The notes below the pieces were generated by a model, which was not told the origin of the DNA, made no database searches, and saw nothing but the letters and a program-made list of their open reading frames with translations. From Haliotis asinina (lineage: Eukaryota; Mollusca; Gastropoda; Lepetellida; Haliotidae): a stretch of DNA of 64,000 nucleotides. Positions 1 to 12,900 of this stretch are shown one piece after another. A program made the translations under genes and the position numbers. The stretch lies in the NCBI RefSeq assembly GCF_037392515.1, contig NC_090291.1, positions 18,937,501 through 19,001,500 of the forward strand, given 5' to 3'. Positions within the stretch are counted from its first letter, which is position 1. Every line of letters begins with the position of its first letter.

Positions 1-469
1 ATGTCATTTTAGGACAACAGAGTGAGTTGTTGCTCATGATTTCGATCACTAGTTCAACATATCCAGGCTTGTCATATATATAGGCTCCTTACATGGATGG
101 GATATTGTTACTTCTGGCATTCTGGCAATGGTGTTCATTCCAGGGCAGAAAAGATCCGTTGACGTTTCTGTGGCATACAGTACAGACATTTTTGGCTTCA
201 CCATATTTGGTCATGTGTTTGAGATCTTAGTAGGCATAGGATTACAAAGTGATATTTGCATTCATGCAGGTAAGCATAAGTGTATGATTGGTTGAATTCA
301 ACTGTCCAATAGAGAGGACAATGAAGGGATATATTTTGTAAGTCACTGGAGGGACTATGATCAAGCCACATAGTTTTAGTGCAGTTTGGCGAGGACAAGT
401 CTTGAGTAGTCAGTTAGCTCTTTTCTCCAGGAAAATGGTAACAGGTTTGTAATGTCATTTTGTTTGCAG
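1..469. other. RBFA intron, no coding exon recognised
   Basis: This stretch precedes a clear splice acceptor (TTTGCAG ending at 469). No exon for the N-terminal half of RBFA could be recognised here, so the start of that gene must lie to the left of the window. The open frames seen are short and have no family resemblance. Confidence 0.5.
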
Positions 470-1784
470 GTAAAAGTGACCCCCGACTTCAGTTCAGTGA
501 ACATCTACTGGCTGAGTAGTGGCTCTGAGAGGGATGATGAACTTGAAATTGAGCTGAAGAAACATGAATCAAAGCTCAGGTGTGACCTAACCACAATGTC
601 AAGGATAAAGACCTGATTTAGTCAGGGACACAAAGACCCCAGTGGTCAATGGGAAACCAGTTCCATGCAGAGATGCATCCCTTGGCCATGCCAGGATCCG
701 TTATTAGTGATTGATGTAATTTTTGTTTAGATATTTGTAGTTAAATTTTTTTGTTTTTGGTGTCATTTTTTTGGAAAATGCAAGTAATGTGAAAGTGCCT
801 TAAATCTGTTGATGGATTTGAGGAGTTGATGGAGAGGGCCATGATTTTGAACGTAGATCTATGCCAGACTTGTTTTCAGAAGAGATCTTGTTGATTTATG
901 ACTAGTGAGCAAGAGAAATCTTGTGTTTAGCTGATGTTACTGTCAAGCCAGAGCTTTTAGGTGGAAAATGGGTTTATGGTATTTGTCCTAATAGACTGGA
1001 AATATACTTTATAACTGGGAAGGATGTGTGCCTATAGTTGTTAATGTCCTTTTATTCTTCCAGGTCTATCCTTATCTCTTACCATATTGTTGGAACTATT
1101 CCCCAAGTCACATTTGTACAAGACAAGACGGCAAGTCGGTATGCAGAAGTTGAGAAACTACTGACAATGGCAGATTATGGCCCTGATTTTGTTCCCAGTC
1201 ACATGGGAAGCAATATTCGAACACTCCACTCGGCTCCAAAAGAACCATCAGATGCAGATGTATCTGACCAGCTGCAAAAACTGTCTCTTGATTTTTCACA
1301 AAGTACCAACCATGGCAGGCATATTATTGCTGTGGATGAAAAGACCGATGGTGATCTTGAGGGTGTCAGAACATTGGTAGAAGATAAAAAGGACACCAAG
1401 TCTGATTTAAATTTCCGAAGTGATTTGTATGGACTGAATCACGAGGAAATGATGAAGAGACTGCTTCTTAAGAAACACAAAACAAAGCATCGAAGTTCGG
1501 AGAGGACACTTGGAATTGAATCGGAAAGTGAAAATACTGTCAAACCAGTGCAAGCACCGGACTACGAAAAGTTTTTGAGAACAAAAAGTTTGTTGAAGAA
1601 AAAGGCTAAATTAACAAAAAGTGATTACACAGTGGCTGATTATAATCGCTATGAAACACATGATTTGGGTGGAAGCACTGCAAGAGGTGGTACAACTAGT
1701 GATGATTATGATACAACTGATTCTGATGACGATTCTACTGATGATGATACATCTGATTCTGAGGACGGTACCACTGAAAGATGA
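470..1784 (+). CDS. RBFA: Mitochondrial ribosome-binding factor A, 3' part (two exons)
   Basis: RBFA binds the mitochondrial small ribosomal subunit and helps mature the 12S rRNA end. Two exons are visible: 470-579 and 1064-1784 (stop TGA 1782-1784). Acceptors are TTTGCAG and CTTCCAG and the donor is GTGTGA; the phases join as AG|G, giving Arg-Ser. The first exon encodes VTPDFSSVNIYWLS and the second begins with GTIPQVTFVQDK then LLTMADYGPDF. These are the KH-like core motifs of the animal RBFA family (compare human VPPIVFVQDK and ADFGP). A tail of about 180 residues follows, basic in its middle and ending in a run of Asp/Ser/Thr. Upstream exons are missing because the window starts inside the gene. 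An AATAAA lies about 170 bases after the stop. The family assignment rests on recalled motifs, and I am confident of it. Confidence 0.88.
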
Positions 1785-1953
1785 AAGAAGTGCCAGTGTT
1801 TTGAGCTTTTTCTAGTTTCATGGAATGTTAGAATGTCAGGCAATAGAGCTTCTCAACTTGATACTTTTTTCAGTATTTGTGAAACATTACAAATGAACAT
1901 TCACTATTTTAGGGTGAAAAATGTGATAACATGAGAATTCTTTCCAAATCGCG

Positions 1954-1959
1954 AATAAA
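1954..1959 (+). terminator. Polyadenylation signal AATAAA, RBFA
   Basis: AATAAA lies about 170 bases past the RBFA stop codon. It is a plausible end of that 3' UTR, because a repeat element begins about 70 bases further on. Confidence 0.5.
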
Positions 1960-2029
1960 CGTGTCAGGAAACTTCATTTTGTTCCTTCATAATTGGAAAC
2001 TTAAAGATAGATATGTGTACATGATACAT

Positions 2030-3165
2030 GAAGACTGAATGTTGAATCACAGGCAAACTGTCGCGCAAATGGGGTTGCACAGCAGAGAGAATATGACAAG
2101 TCTTCTTATATGCAAGCGAAGCGAGCAAAGGTTGGCAACGTACTACCTTTGCTTTGGATCGAAAAATATTTTTCATGTCAAGATAAAATATCACCACGGT
2201 CAAAGGTGCAATCCCATTTCCTCGGTTGTGCTCTCAGACTCCCTATCCCATGTTTAATGAGTGAGTGAGTGAGTTTAGTTTTATGCCGCACTCAGCAATA
2301 TTCCAGCTATATGGCGGCGGTCTGTAAATAATCGAGTCTGGACCAGACAATCCAGTGATCAACAACATGAGCATCGATCTGCGCAATTGGGAACCGATGA
2401 CATGCGTCAACCAAGTCAGCGAGCCTGACCACCCGATCCCGTTAGTCGCCTCTTACGACAAGCTGAGTTGCCTTTTATGGCAAGCATGGGTTGCTGAAGG
2501 CCTATTCTACCCCGGGACCTTCACGGGTCCCCATGTTTAATAATTACTCACGTGAAATATGTTTTATTCAACATTTTAAGCGCCACCCCTGCCAGCTTCC
2601 AGTTGAATGGAGTGACGGAACAAGAATAAGCAGAAATTAAAGAGAAATACCCTATTGCTTAATTTTATCATGAACCTGTTGGAGTTTATTTGTCATATAT
2701 GTTGTCGCTATTGTTAGAATTTTTGTGACATTTATTCTACATAAAAAGACTTCTGGCATAATGGGTGAATGAAACAGGGGAGGAGGTAACTGTAAGCATT
2801 CCATATGGAGTAATTCCCTTCTGTTCCTTCACTTCGTTGAACCGGAAGCTGGAAGGGGTAATAGAGGTGAAGAATGGTCTGATATACCAAAAGTTACGGT
2901 TAAGATGTTGAATAAAAATACTCCACGTGAGTAATTGTTCAACATGGGGTTGAAAATGTGAGGGCACAATCCAATGAAGTAATGGGTGTATACCTTCAAT
3001 GGTGGCGATATTTTATTTTGACATAAAAGATATTTTTCGAACCGAAGCCAGGGAAGTACGTTGCCAACCTTTGCTTGCTTCGCTCGCATGCAAGAAGACT
3101 GGTCATTTTCTCTATGCTGCGCAACCCATTTGCGCTTCAGTTTACCTGTGGTTGAATATTCCCAA
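2030..3165. repeat. Large imperfect fold-back (inverted repeat) element
   Basis: The left arm (about 2030-2258, continued 2542-2610) is the reverse complement, with moderate divergence, of the right arm (about 2843-3165). Both contain AAAGGTTGGCAACGTACT, a CGAAAAATATTTTT-like block, and the outer part of a TTCAACAT...ACTCACGTG segment. The centre (about 2620-2830) is unpaired AT-rich DNA. Allowing for the SINE that later landed in the left arm, the element is about 860 bp. No protein is encoded. This looks like a non-autonomous fold-back transposon; the family is unknown. Confidence 0.75.
2259..2529 (-). mobile_element. SINE family B, full-length copy with target-site duplication
   Basis: This is a 271 bp element whose ACTC-repeat tail is at the left, so it reads on the minus strand. 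It runs from a head starting GACCCGTGAAGGTCCCGGGG to a tail TTTTACGCCGCACTCA (as read on +). It is flanked by a perfect 12-bp duplication CCCATGTTTAAT (2247-2258 and 2530-2541), which proves retroposition into the left arm of the fold-back element. Because both duplicates are identical, the insertion is young relative to its host element. Confidence 0.85.
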
Positions 3166-5890
3166 TACATGAATTTTTCTGATGTATGTACAAGGAATCT
3201 TTCTGTTAATTAGGCATATTCTTGGCTGGTTATATTCACTTGGCTACAACAGTCACGATACCTGTAGTCCTGAACTATGACTTCAGGTTTTACTCCTGTA
3301 TGAAGTGGACATGTCATAAAGCTTAACTGTTCAAAGCTGAGATAAACTGAACATGCTCAATCATACCTCAGAGATGCAAATTGCCCTTCAAAACCATTTG
3401 AGACCCAAAAGCAACTAGTTTCATATTTAACTTCCACATCTGGAACATGTGCAGAGATGCATTGAACGTTGGAGTCTACACCAGTCACCTTCACTTTGCA
3501 GGGGTGAAGTAGCCTAGTGGTTAAAGTGTTCACTCGTCACACCAAAGGCCCGGGTTTGATTGTAGGCAGCACTGAAAATTAGTGAAATGTTATAGAACCA
3601 GCATCACTTCCTCTCACACTTTGGTGATCTAGATCAAGTCAGGATGAGGAAACCCTGTGGTCGACATCATGAACACTGTAAATCCAATCACAGGAACCAC
3701 AGAATCTTCCATAAGAGACTGCTATAAGGATTGGATGATGAGAACCAGATATGGGTCAGTCAGTGTCTGGAGCAGGTGTCCTTCAACTCATATATCGTAC
3801 TGACCAGTCATTGGTCCCACTTCAAAATACCCGCTAACAGCGAGTGAATTATAACATACTGCCAATATACTCATCGTATTTGTGTTTATTGGTTGTTTTA
3901 CATTAAAGGCAACTTTATACAAAGAAGCGACATTATATGAGTTTCCTTTCTGCTGTCAGTGTACAGCTTACACTGAAAAGAAGAAGGATGCTGTACATAC
4001 AAGAAATTAACGGAAACCCTAAGTCCCTTAAGGCTTTCCTGCTGTGTTTGAATGTAGAGACACAGACGCCTATCACTTCAACCAATTGGGTCATGGCAGT
4101 GACCTTGATGTTCACAGGTAACAACATACACAAACAGAGTCATCACATATGTACTTGCTACAGTGAACAGAACATGTTATATTTAACAGAAATGTATTTT
4201 AATACATTTGGAAACAATCCACAGGCCTGTTTTGTTCTGCTAAAAGCATCATGAAAACTGACATACACAACAGCTTGTAACATGGAGATGGTGAGAGCAA
4301 CTGTAAATTACTAAGCCACATTAATGCCATAAAGATCAACACTGCTTCAACCTGCACATACTCATTTCACAGGCAGTTTCATGTTTCTCTTATTGTTAAA
4401 GTGACCACAAACTCCCAAAAATACAAGATGTACTTGTTGATGATAGTGCCCAGAACACCACTGAGTGTTAACTCTTCGAATATTTTTGCTGCCTTACATC
4501 GCTGGAATATTGCTGAGTGCAGTGTTAAACAAACCAACCAACTTATAAAGATCACATATACTCTAAGTTGGGTACAAACACATAAATCAGTTATTGGCAC
4601 CATTATAAATGAAACCCCATCAACTTGTCTTCTTGCACGATTCTGTCAAAAATGCTTAGTTTTTTCACGGTTATACATTTCATGTTACAAGATGTGTCAT
4701 GCAAAATCTTTTTTTGCCATGATTCAAATACATATTTAACTAGAGGTAGGAAGTAGTTATAATGTTCTAACTTAATGAAAACAAACCATAATCTAATTGA
4801 TTCTCGAAATGACTTTAGCCCATGACGTCACAGTGGTGGCGCACTGTTGTAAACATCCGCCTGTCTGAGAATAAATAGTGTTTAGGTTTGTTTTCATTGG
4901 CTTAGTAAAACATGTAGCTGATTGATTGACAGTAGGACTTTGCATGACATAGCTTATAACATAACAATTACACTCTTAAATGAGAGGAGGGTATCATTAT
5001 AACACTACTAACAATATCATTGTCATTTGACCACAACTTCTCTTCCAATGAAGAATCATTGTGTTACAAGATGTGTTGTGCAAAATCCTTTTCATCACTA
5101 ATCATTTACTACAACTGCTATGTAGTTTTGATTTTTTAACTCCATGAAAACAAATCTAAATAGCATTTTATACCTTGGAAGTGTGGTAGGGTCAGGCCAT
5201 TCGACTTATTGTATACTACAGGCTTCCACGACACTCGCTTCGCACTGCAAAATATAACCCATTTTGCATGAAATGCAGGGTCTGGTGGAAATCTGTGCAT
5301 TGTGAAACCATCACCTGACCCCTAGGAGCAATTAACAGCAACACAACGATTAGGCATGTGTTTGTTTACGTCAAGAGATCAACAAATTTATGAGCTTGTT
5401 TTACACCTTATACACAACTAACTGAAAATCCTTCCTCACATTACATCACTTCCTATTTGCTGCAGAGTTACCTAACCTGTCTGGGATTTCGTTGGCAGAC
5501 GAGAGTGAAGCAGACAACATTCTGGCAACTTTTAGTCACATAGTATTAATTAACCACATGTTTTTTAAGTATGACTGTTGTATTCCACTTTAGACAAACC
5601 ATAAGTCTTTTCATGTCATGGTTAAAATAGGACCAAAACAAAAAAGTTTATTTGTTGTATAAAAAACTTGTAGTAGTTCAGAAAAATATTCTTGGCAATA
5701 ATATTTTAAACACAATAACCATGTGGGGAGTAAAACGTTGGTGTTTGGTACAATGAGCACACACATTCATTACAAGACTATTTAATCTCCTTAGTGAACA
5801 ACTGACATGGCTGCCTCAACTGCGAGAAGTCCATACCATCTATTAACAAGTACTACCAGAAATAAATACAAAATAAATGCATTGCATACT
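3166..5890. other. Intergenic region between RBFA and CENP-T, no gene recognised
   Basis: No splice-supported coding exon was found. The stretch holds a truncated tRNA-headed SINE (3501-3575) and a stray SINE tail near 4488-4530 (ATCGCTGGAATATTGCTGAG). The remainder is AT-rich unique-looking DNA. The open frames at 3937-4254 and 4401-4739 lack any recognisable domain. Confidence 0.5.
3501..3575 (+). mobile_element. SINE family A, truncated tRNA-like head
   Basis: It contains TAGCCTAGTGG (A-box like) and CCGGGTTTGATT (B-box like) separated by TTAAAGTGTTCACTCGTCAC. This is the tRNA-derived head of the molluscan SINE family that ends in the same tail as family B. The body and tail are missing here. 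Confidence 0.7.
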
Positions 5891-5910
5891 TCAGCACCTA
5901 TGCTGCTGTG

Positions 5911-6435
5911 CATTTATTGACAGCATAATGTCCCTATAAAATGTAATAAAATATTGGCACTGTAACCTTATATTACAAATATCTACAATGAAATAACCAC
6001 ACTGTCTTAGGAGTTGAGGTTGTTCATAATATGTATCCAGAGATACCAACTCTGAATCAAATGAAAGCGGAGTCATGCCTTGCCCAAAGTCCTGATGGTG
6101 AGCATGAGAGGGGGATCGGGACCCTTTTGACGGTGGGTGTCTGGGGTGGGGGGCGTGCCTACCCTGCAAAAATTGATTTAGTCTGCTGGAAATATGCAAT
6201 TTCTGGGTATACTTAACCAGAAAATACTTAACTAAAATGAACATATTCAAAAGCATATTTCCTAAAATTCTTTCAAACATTCTAAATTTATAAACATATT
6301 TGTATTTTCTAAAAATCAGAGTATTTTTACAGACAAATCGGAGAGTGAATTTTGTGTTGGAAAATTGGAGTAACTCTTCTCAAAAATCGGAGTGGTTGGC
6401 ATCTCTGTGTATCCAATAAAACTCTAAATTTTATT
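5911..6435 (-). terminator. Candidate CENP-T polyadenylation signals
   Basis: Read on the minus strand, AATAAA occurs at 6435-6430 and 5918-5913, about 0.5 and 1.0 kb past the CENP-T stop codon. Either could end the transcript. No other strong landmark separates them. Confidence 0.3.
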
Positions 6436-6940
6436 CAACATCCTTAATGCAAGCACAACTGTAAAACAGTTTGCTCCTTAAATCAAAAACGAAAACAATT
6501 ATCATGAGAGTCAAAATGCTATTTCGAGGAAACAAAACCGGAAAAATATTATTCTCTTCCCATAATGTTATACTGTTGCAGTATAATATGCCTTGGAAAA
6601 CGGAAATATAATTTATGATAATTGAATTTTAAACTTGCAGGGCAAGAAATCAAAGAGTGGATATGATCTAACACCACTTACTGCAGTATTTCAGCAACAT
6701 TTTGAGGATGCCTGTTATGGGCTTAACATGATTTACCAATGTCTGAATCAAACCCAGATCTGTAATATGACAAGCTGCCCTAAATATCAAGTACCGTGTA
6801 CACAGAAAATAATTAGGGATGTACATGAACACACATGACAACTGACTGAGTCTATCAGTTTTACTTCAACTGCTGAGGAAAATGATGGCTGGCATACACT
6901 AGGAGTTTAAGCACCAGTTCCTATCTTTGAATAGGAAGTC

Positions 6941-9900
6941 TTATTTCAGCTCTATCTTATTGCCTGATCGAGATATGGGGATTATCTCTTGTCTCAGCTC
7001 CAAGGGCAGATATTTCTCCACCAGACAATACAAGGACTCCTTTGGGGTAACAAACTTCTGCCTGTAATAAGAAGAGATTCTCTTTGATACTTCTAAATCA
7101 CATTAAAAACTGACACAAATAATCGTTTCATTACTGTAGGTTTTTCACACTGAAGAAACAAGAATATATTTTCTGGCTAATCACATCCATAACTGTAAAA
7201 TATCTTATTATGTCATAAAAGACAACCTTATTAAACAAGCCACCATTCATTAATTACATCTGTGTTTCACAAAACACCCTGTCATCATGCAAGTAAACCA
7301 TGCATGATGTCTGAATAAAGGCATTTTATTTGGAACCATGGCTCTTGCCACTTCTCTAAAATTATCTTAGATGTGATACTAACGCATACAACAAATCTGG
7401 AAATTAGAAATCTAATTCAGCTTTGCAGACATGGGCAATGAAGGGTGATAAAGACAGCATTGGCTATGAGGGGAGGTAACTGATGGATGGCATGGTGGAA
7501 AGTGCCCCCTGGTGGGAAGATACCTCATGAATTCTGTAAAGCAGTATTGAAGAGACAAGGAATCTGTAATACCTTGTATCTGGAATGTTAAAAAGTACTC
7601 CAAGTGGTGCACTTTTTAGATTTCAAAATATCATGAAACTGAAACTACCTCTTCATCAGCAATTCCACATCCGATTCTTCAATAGTCTTGCGATGTGCGT
7701 GAAGAGCATATGTCTCCAAGTCTTTGGCCGCATTTTCCCAAAACTGAGCAGACCTGTTAAAACAGTCAATAGTCAGAATCTTTTGCCTTAACATCATCTG
7801 TTGTAATAGTAACCACTTCTTTGCAAGAAGAAACTCTGAAACGGCTAAATACAGCATAAGCTCACAGAATCTTTATTTCAAACTTACAAAATGCTTCTGG
7901 AATTAAAATGAGTGAGTTGAACTTAACACTTATCATACTGATTTAACAAATATTTACTATCTCAGCAACTTGAACATACTGATTTAACAAACATTTACGA
8001 TCTCAGCAACTTGAACATACAGATTTAACAAATATTTACTATTTCAGCAACTTGAACATACTGATTTAACAAATATTTAGCAACAGTAATATCCTACAAT
8101 GGTAACCTTCAGTAGTTTGCATATACATAAAGCACAACACACTTTTAAGAATGTAGAACCACTTACGCTTTTTCCACTTCAGCAATGGCATCTTTGGAGA
8201 CTTTTCCAGGACAGAAGTGAGAAAATGCACCTCTAACAACACTAGTTGGCATGTAGCTATTGCTGATTTTCTTCTGCTGGGCTCGTTTCTTACTTTCCTT
8301 CTTCCTGCAAGGAAAGGTTTCGGGCACATTAAATGTTGTGAAAGTGTTTCTACATGAAGATACAAGTTTAAGGCAAGTAACAGCTTTTTGGGGTTGGGTT
8401 GTAATTTACATCAAGTCAGTATTATTTCAGCCATGTAGCTACAAGACAAAATTCACACATACCCACAAACAAGTTTCGATATACACACTCAACATCACAA
8501 TACTATTTATTACTATTACAGGATATTATAACCATTCATATCCACACAACTAGTACATGATGACGGTGCTGGTAGTTTTCCTTGATCATTGGAAATGAAT
8601 CTCAACTGCAACACTGTATTATCAATCTCAACTCCTTGGGGATCGTACAACTCTTACAGCCACAAGGCTCACCAAGTTATTGCTGCTTTCCCATCCTTAT
8701 GAGGTACCCATTCACTGCTGGGTGGACTGGGACACATAGTCACAATACTTTGTCCAAGCTCACTGCATGTGGCTGTTCTTGCAAGTTTTTGTTTGCGTGT
8801 ATTCCTGTGGCCGCCATCTGGTCTTTTACCAACAGATTTGTGGGTTCTTTCAAGTGCACAGAGTTGTGTACTGTACACTAGTGGTTGTGACAGCACTGAA
8901 AGAGTCTGCACACAAAGTTGACTCCAAGGTTTTTCACACCCAGTTACAGGTGAGTGAGTCTGACACCTCCAAGCTCACTGGATTACTAGCCTGCCGCCTT
9001 AGGCAGCTCGCCAACCACGTCCCCATTTATAATGAAGAACATTTGCCAAAAGCCCAATTGTTCAGAACACACAATTGGTGATAAATATATGGTGCCGGCA
9101 GTTGTATTTCTTCATTCTTCTATCCTGGGGCTGCCTCTCAACTATCTACTAACAGGAGCTGTACGTGCTACCTGTGTCTGACGTGAGGAAATTCATGGGC
9201 TTTTACCTGTGACGTCATGACAATTTGAATTCACATTTGATTGTCACCTGTCAGCCTTAGATGACATGTATCAACATTTCCTGATGCCGAACTTGCAAAT
9301 TACAAGCTACTAAACAGCTTTTCAAACAACTATATTTTCCATTATTTGTCTCGGGACAATAAGAGACAAGAACCTGTGACACATTAAAATAGCTGTAGTT
9401 TACAAAATAGATCCACTGCTGTTTTTCGGTTGATGGTTCATTGTATACCAGTCACATAGATCAGTTGCTAGGTGTATGTCATCAACCACTGGATCGTCTC
9501 ATACAGATGCATAGCTGTCACATAACTAGAATATAACTCAATGCAGCATTGAACTAATGCACGAACTGGGGTAAAAAATATATTGTGTTCTATATTAACT
9601 ACACATGCAAATAACAAGTGAGAATCAGATGTCAGCTAAGAGTCCTGTTAGAAATGAAAATATACATTCTTGGAACATTGCAAATATTCAATGACAGAAT
9701 GTAGCCCTTGAACTTCGATAGTTCAAGTAGATCCTTACTTGGCAGCTTTTCCCCCCTGCTGTACAGATGGGGGTTTAGGAGTTGAAGTGACTACAGGCAA
9801 CGTCTTCCTTGAGCTTAGTTTCTTTTTCAAGTGGGGAGTCCGAAGTGGGGTGTAGTATTCATGTGTTTCCCTACAGAGGAAAAGCATTGATGAAAACTAG

Positions 9901-12900
9901 ATAAAGAAAAATAAACTAGGCACTTTGACATATTTCCTTGCTCAGAACAAACTACTTTAGACCTAATATGAGCCTATATTACCAACAAATCTGGAAAAAG
10001 CTAGTTAACCTTCCTATATCTATTTAAGACTCATAGAAAACAGGTGATATTCAGTATGCACACTTCTGGTGAATATCCAGTTGGAGACTTACCCATCTGC
10101 TGCAGGGATTATGCTCTCTTCCGGTTCACCATGAAAACTATTATCACCATCATCAGACTGCCAACAGAAACAGACAATGAAACAAAATCGTGACAGGAAC
10201 CATCACTGCTCCTGCTAGGTGCTGACAAGAGGGCAAAGGTTCTGAGATTGCACGGTTCACAGTGGTAACTAAAGACATCCATGACTGTGCTTAAAATAGC
10301 AGGACTGTATGACAGTACTCAAACTGGTGGCCATTTGAAGAGCCAGATGACAGTACTCAAAATGGTGGCCTACTGAAAGGGTGTATGACAGTACTCAAAC
10401 TGGTGGCCAATTGAAGGGCTGTATGACAGTACTCAAACTGGTGGCCAATTGAAGGGCTGTATGACAGTACTCAAACTGGTGGCCAATTGAAAGGCTGTGT
10501 GACATTACTCAAACTGGTGGCCAAATAAAGGGACGTACCACAATACAGTGGAAGCTCTCAAAACCAGCATCTGTCAAATCCGGTGTCAACACTGGCATAA
10601 AATCTCAGTCCACTTGTGTGCCTTGTACATTTATCATCAGCCCTACAATCCAGCACGTTGTCTAAACCGGATTGATTCTTCAGTCCCAGTGAATGCTGGT
10701 TTATACAGCTTCCACTGTAGTTTATTTCAGTTTGTAGGCCATAAGCCCATGTAGAAAAAGTAATACAAATGATAACATTATCTTGCGAAAGGCTTTGAAA
10801 AATAGAGTTATATAAACATGTTTTCTATGGTGTTACATATTTATCACATTCAGACATGAAGTGGACTTCGTCTTTATTTTTATTACGATTAACACTCCTT
10901 ACAAACTTACATCTGAGTTCATAGTCTCCTTTCATCTAATACTAGTGTGACAGTTAGTTAGAAAAGCGGCCAACTGAAGTCCCATGTGACAGTACCTGAA
11001 ATAGTGGCCAACATAAGGGAACATAAAACGTTAACAAACTGAAGGGGTAACATACTTGGTCCTCCTCGTCAGAACTCCCTGTATCGTGGTGCTCCCTTTC
11101 CCTTGCACTATGAGACTCATCCTCCTTATCAGAGATTTCATCTCTCACAGATGGACCACGGTCACCTTTGTCTATGAAAATCAAAGAAGTAATATATTTT
11201 AAAATCTCAAATCAATGTTTCCACACATTCAAAATACTATAAACCGGAAATATTCTGAAAATATTGCGTAAATGTACCTCTAGACTGTTCTGCAACGTAT
11301 CATTCTTGCGAAATGCTTTGAAAAAAACAACACAGTTAACTAAAACAACATTGTTTCTTCAATTATAATGTAACATCATCGTCAAACTGAAGAATACACC
11401 CGATTACAGTACTCATAAAAGTTGTCAAACATACATTACAACTTAATATTTCCATCTTCTTTGCATGATCTTTTAATGTAATTCAAGTGATATCTCGAGC
11501 AGCTTACCACACCTCAAATATCACGCTAAGACATGATATATTTATATGCTAACATATATGCAAGAACCATTTTTGTCACAGGTCATAACCTAGCACAATA
11601 TCTCCACTTACTTCCATACTATACTATCAGTGGTGATCTTTTTTTCCAATTGAATCCAAAGTTTTCTTGTTTACAAGGATTATACCCATTGCTGTAATAT
11701 GATTGGCTGTCTATTAACACATCCACGATTCTGACCAATCACAGTCTTCATAGGAGACAGGAGGCAAAAAAGTGTCATTATAAACCAGTCTTTATCCAAT
11801 AAAATTGCTTCTCACAACTGTGAAAATACTTTTTGCACGGGTACACTGATATTGTTGATGTTCAGTGTTTTCAAACGATACTTGTCATTACATAATACCC
11901 TGCACGTTATTGCTACGAAGCTTCCAAAACAGAGGTATTTTCCCCTGTTGTTTCCCATTACTGAGCGGAAAGTCACTGACATCGGGAAATAGACCATACA
12001 TAACGTACGGATCCTATCCATGCCTGCGAGAAAGCACTGCACATGAGTGTGCTGTACCAAGAGAGCACTGTCTGCTGGAATGAGTAAGGCAGGGACAGCC
12101 ATGGAGTAACCATTGACAGTAGACATGGCTAAGCCAGCTTCTATCGGAGACTGTAAAAACTCCAGTACTTCAAATACAGTTGAAAAAAGGGAACAAGAAT
12201 GCCCCTGACGCCACACCAGTGCGCATAGTGGGTCCATCTATTCTCATATACATACGTTTGTCAAATCCCTTCTTGAAGCCAGGAATTTCACTCGCTCGGA
12301 TGTGATAACGGACAGTGGCCACGCCACAAACCGAATCCTGGGATTCGGGTGTGGTGTGCCTTTCTGGGGTAACAGGTCCAGTCAAATGGGTAATAGTACA
12401 GGATGCCGAGCCAGAAATACCAGTAATACCAGAAACCAGTTTTCAGCCAACCAAAGAGGTGTAAGGAGCACAAGCAGTCGAGCTGGTTGGGAGGCAAGCT
12501 GCAAGAGGTCCTTGGGAATCAGGGGTAGAGGTGGGAACACCCACAGCATCCTGCCCATCCAGTCGACTTGGAAAGTATCCGCTCAAACATTGTTCACCCC
12601 AGGGAGATAGACGGGCATCACCAGAATGTCAAACCGGTCGCACCACAGCAGAAACTGCCAAGCCTCTAGCAGGCGAGACGGAGATACTGTACCGCGCTGC
12701 TTCAGGACCAGACAACCACAAACCCTCTCCTGAAAGTGTCTGAACACTAGCCGGACAGCTCTCAATTCTAACACTTTGATGTGCAGTCGTGTTTCGTTCT
12801 GTGACCACAGGCCTCAGACTGACAGGTCGCCCAGAACACCCCATCCCACCCTGTGAGGGAAAGCGTCTCTGTGAATTGAAAGAACTGGTGAAGGGATGTC

